DNA of 64,000 bases from Coprobacter fastidiosus (GTDB lineage Bacteria; Bacteroidota; Bacteroidia; Bacteroidales; Coprobacteraceae). The notes beneath the pieces are model-generated. The model was given only the letters and a program-made list of their open reading frames with translations. It did not search any database and was not told the origin of the DNA. A program made the position numbers and the translations under genes. Below, piece by piece: positions 63,859-64,000 of this stretch. How positions within the stretch are numbered: the first letter of the stretch is position 1; each line of letters opens with the position of its first letter. The DNA lies in NCBI RefSeq assembly GCF_030296935.1, contig NZ_AP028032.1, positions 1,426,001-1,490,000 on the forward strand. Reading direction: 5' to 3'.

Positions 63859-64000
63859 ATGGATAAATACAAAGCAGAATCGATACTTCCCTATAATAAA
63901 AAAGAGTCAAAAAGTTCTCAAGTCCGGCAAATGTTCGACACAATTGCCCCGACATACGACATGCTGAACAGAATGATGACTTTCGGTATAGACAAACAAT
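63859..64000 (+). CDS. menG: Demethylmenaquinone methyltransferase (5' part only)
   Basis: The first 47 codons are in the window; the gene runs off the right edge. The protein starts MDKYKAESILPYNKKESKSS and contains the UbiE/MenG signature VRQMFDTIAPTYDMLNRMMT followed by FGIDKQ. It methylates demethylmenaquinone in the last step of menaquinone synthesis. Identification rests on the N-terminal signature only. Confidence 0.88.
   Translation, partial: MDKYKAESILPYNKKESKSSQVRQMFDTIAPTYDMLNRMMTFGIDKQ

Noticed and set aside
1-64000. CRISPR array, prophage, insertion sequence with transposase, restriction or toxin-antitoxin system
   Set aside because: None was seen: no regularly spaced direct repeats, no transposase, integrase or phage structural genes, and no typical defence gene pair.

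Overview
This is an AT-rich stretch of a Bacteroidales chromosome. Evidence for the phylum: many genes are preceded by the Bacteroidetes -7 box TAnnTTTG, sometimes with TTTG 19 bp further upstream, instead of -35/-10 boxes and strong ribosome binding sites. The gene set also fits: the type IX secretion proteins SprA and Plug, a six-subunit Na+-NQR, a K+-dependent membrane pyrophosphatase, a group-B-like [FeFe] hydrogenase and a Dps-like ferritin. This suggests an anaerobic, probably gut-associated organism. A placement near Coprobacter/Barnesiella is only an impression. Both window edges cut genes (pullulanase on the left, menaquinone methyltransferase on the right).

Layout. 1-4.3 kb: truncated lipoprotein pullulanase (-), a B12-binding radical SAM protein and a Crp/Fnr-like regulator. 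4.5-11.1 kb: a tripartite RND efflux operon with lpxA behind it. 11.3-18.1 kb: small periplasmic protein, uracil-DNA glycosylase, tRNA-Arg(CCG), an acyltransferase, an oxidoreductase, a secreted C1 peptidase and alkaline phosphatase. 18.1-18.7 kb: non-coding block with a repeat element and a large imperfect inverted repeat. 18.7-24.6 kb: nqrABCDEF on the minus strand. 24.9-28.4 kb: acyltransferase, SMR transporter, second Crp/Fnr-like regulator and T9SS Plug. 28.6-32.4 kb: second C1 peptidase, folB, bactofilin and [FeFe] hydrogenase. 32.6-42.5 kb: ruvA-sprA, then ppx and an SGNH hydrolase. 42.6-49.8 kb: GlmU-like and FHA genes, GH3 glycosidase, outer-membrane protein, tRNA-Lys(CTT), MBL hydrolase and RsmI-like methyltransferase. 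50-54.1 kb: rRNA m5C methyltransferase, YhcH-family protein and glgB. 54.1-54.9 kb: a gene-poor gap with an orphan promoter-terminator pair (sRNA candidate), a 57-codon ORF and a repeat. 54.9-64 kb: Ca2+-ATPase, Dps-like ferritin, hppA, guanidinium-type SMR, phoH, purC and partial menG.

How the parts fit. Na+-NQR and the K+-dependent pyrophosphatase point to membrane energetics with a sodium component, and menG and the hydrogenase fit anaerobic redox metabolism. Pullulanase, branching enzyme and GH3 handle alpha- and beta-glucans. SprA and Plug are core parts of one secretion machine encoded about 5 kb apart.

The least explained content is intergenic: (1) a dispersed family of short elements with inverted ends of the type CTGTCTAAATTTT, at about eight places and in both orientations; (2) an orphan transcription unit near 54.3 kb; (3) several unusually long perfect hairpins behind genes. 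I saw no CRISPR array, prophage, transposase or integron. All calls come from reading the sequence; no database search was made.
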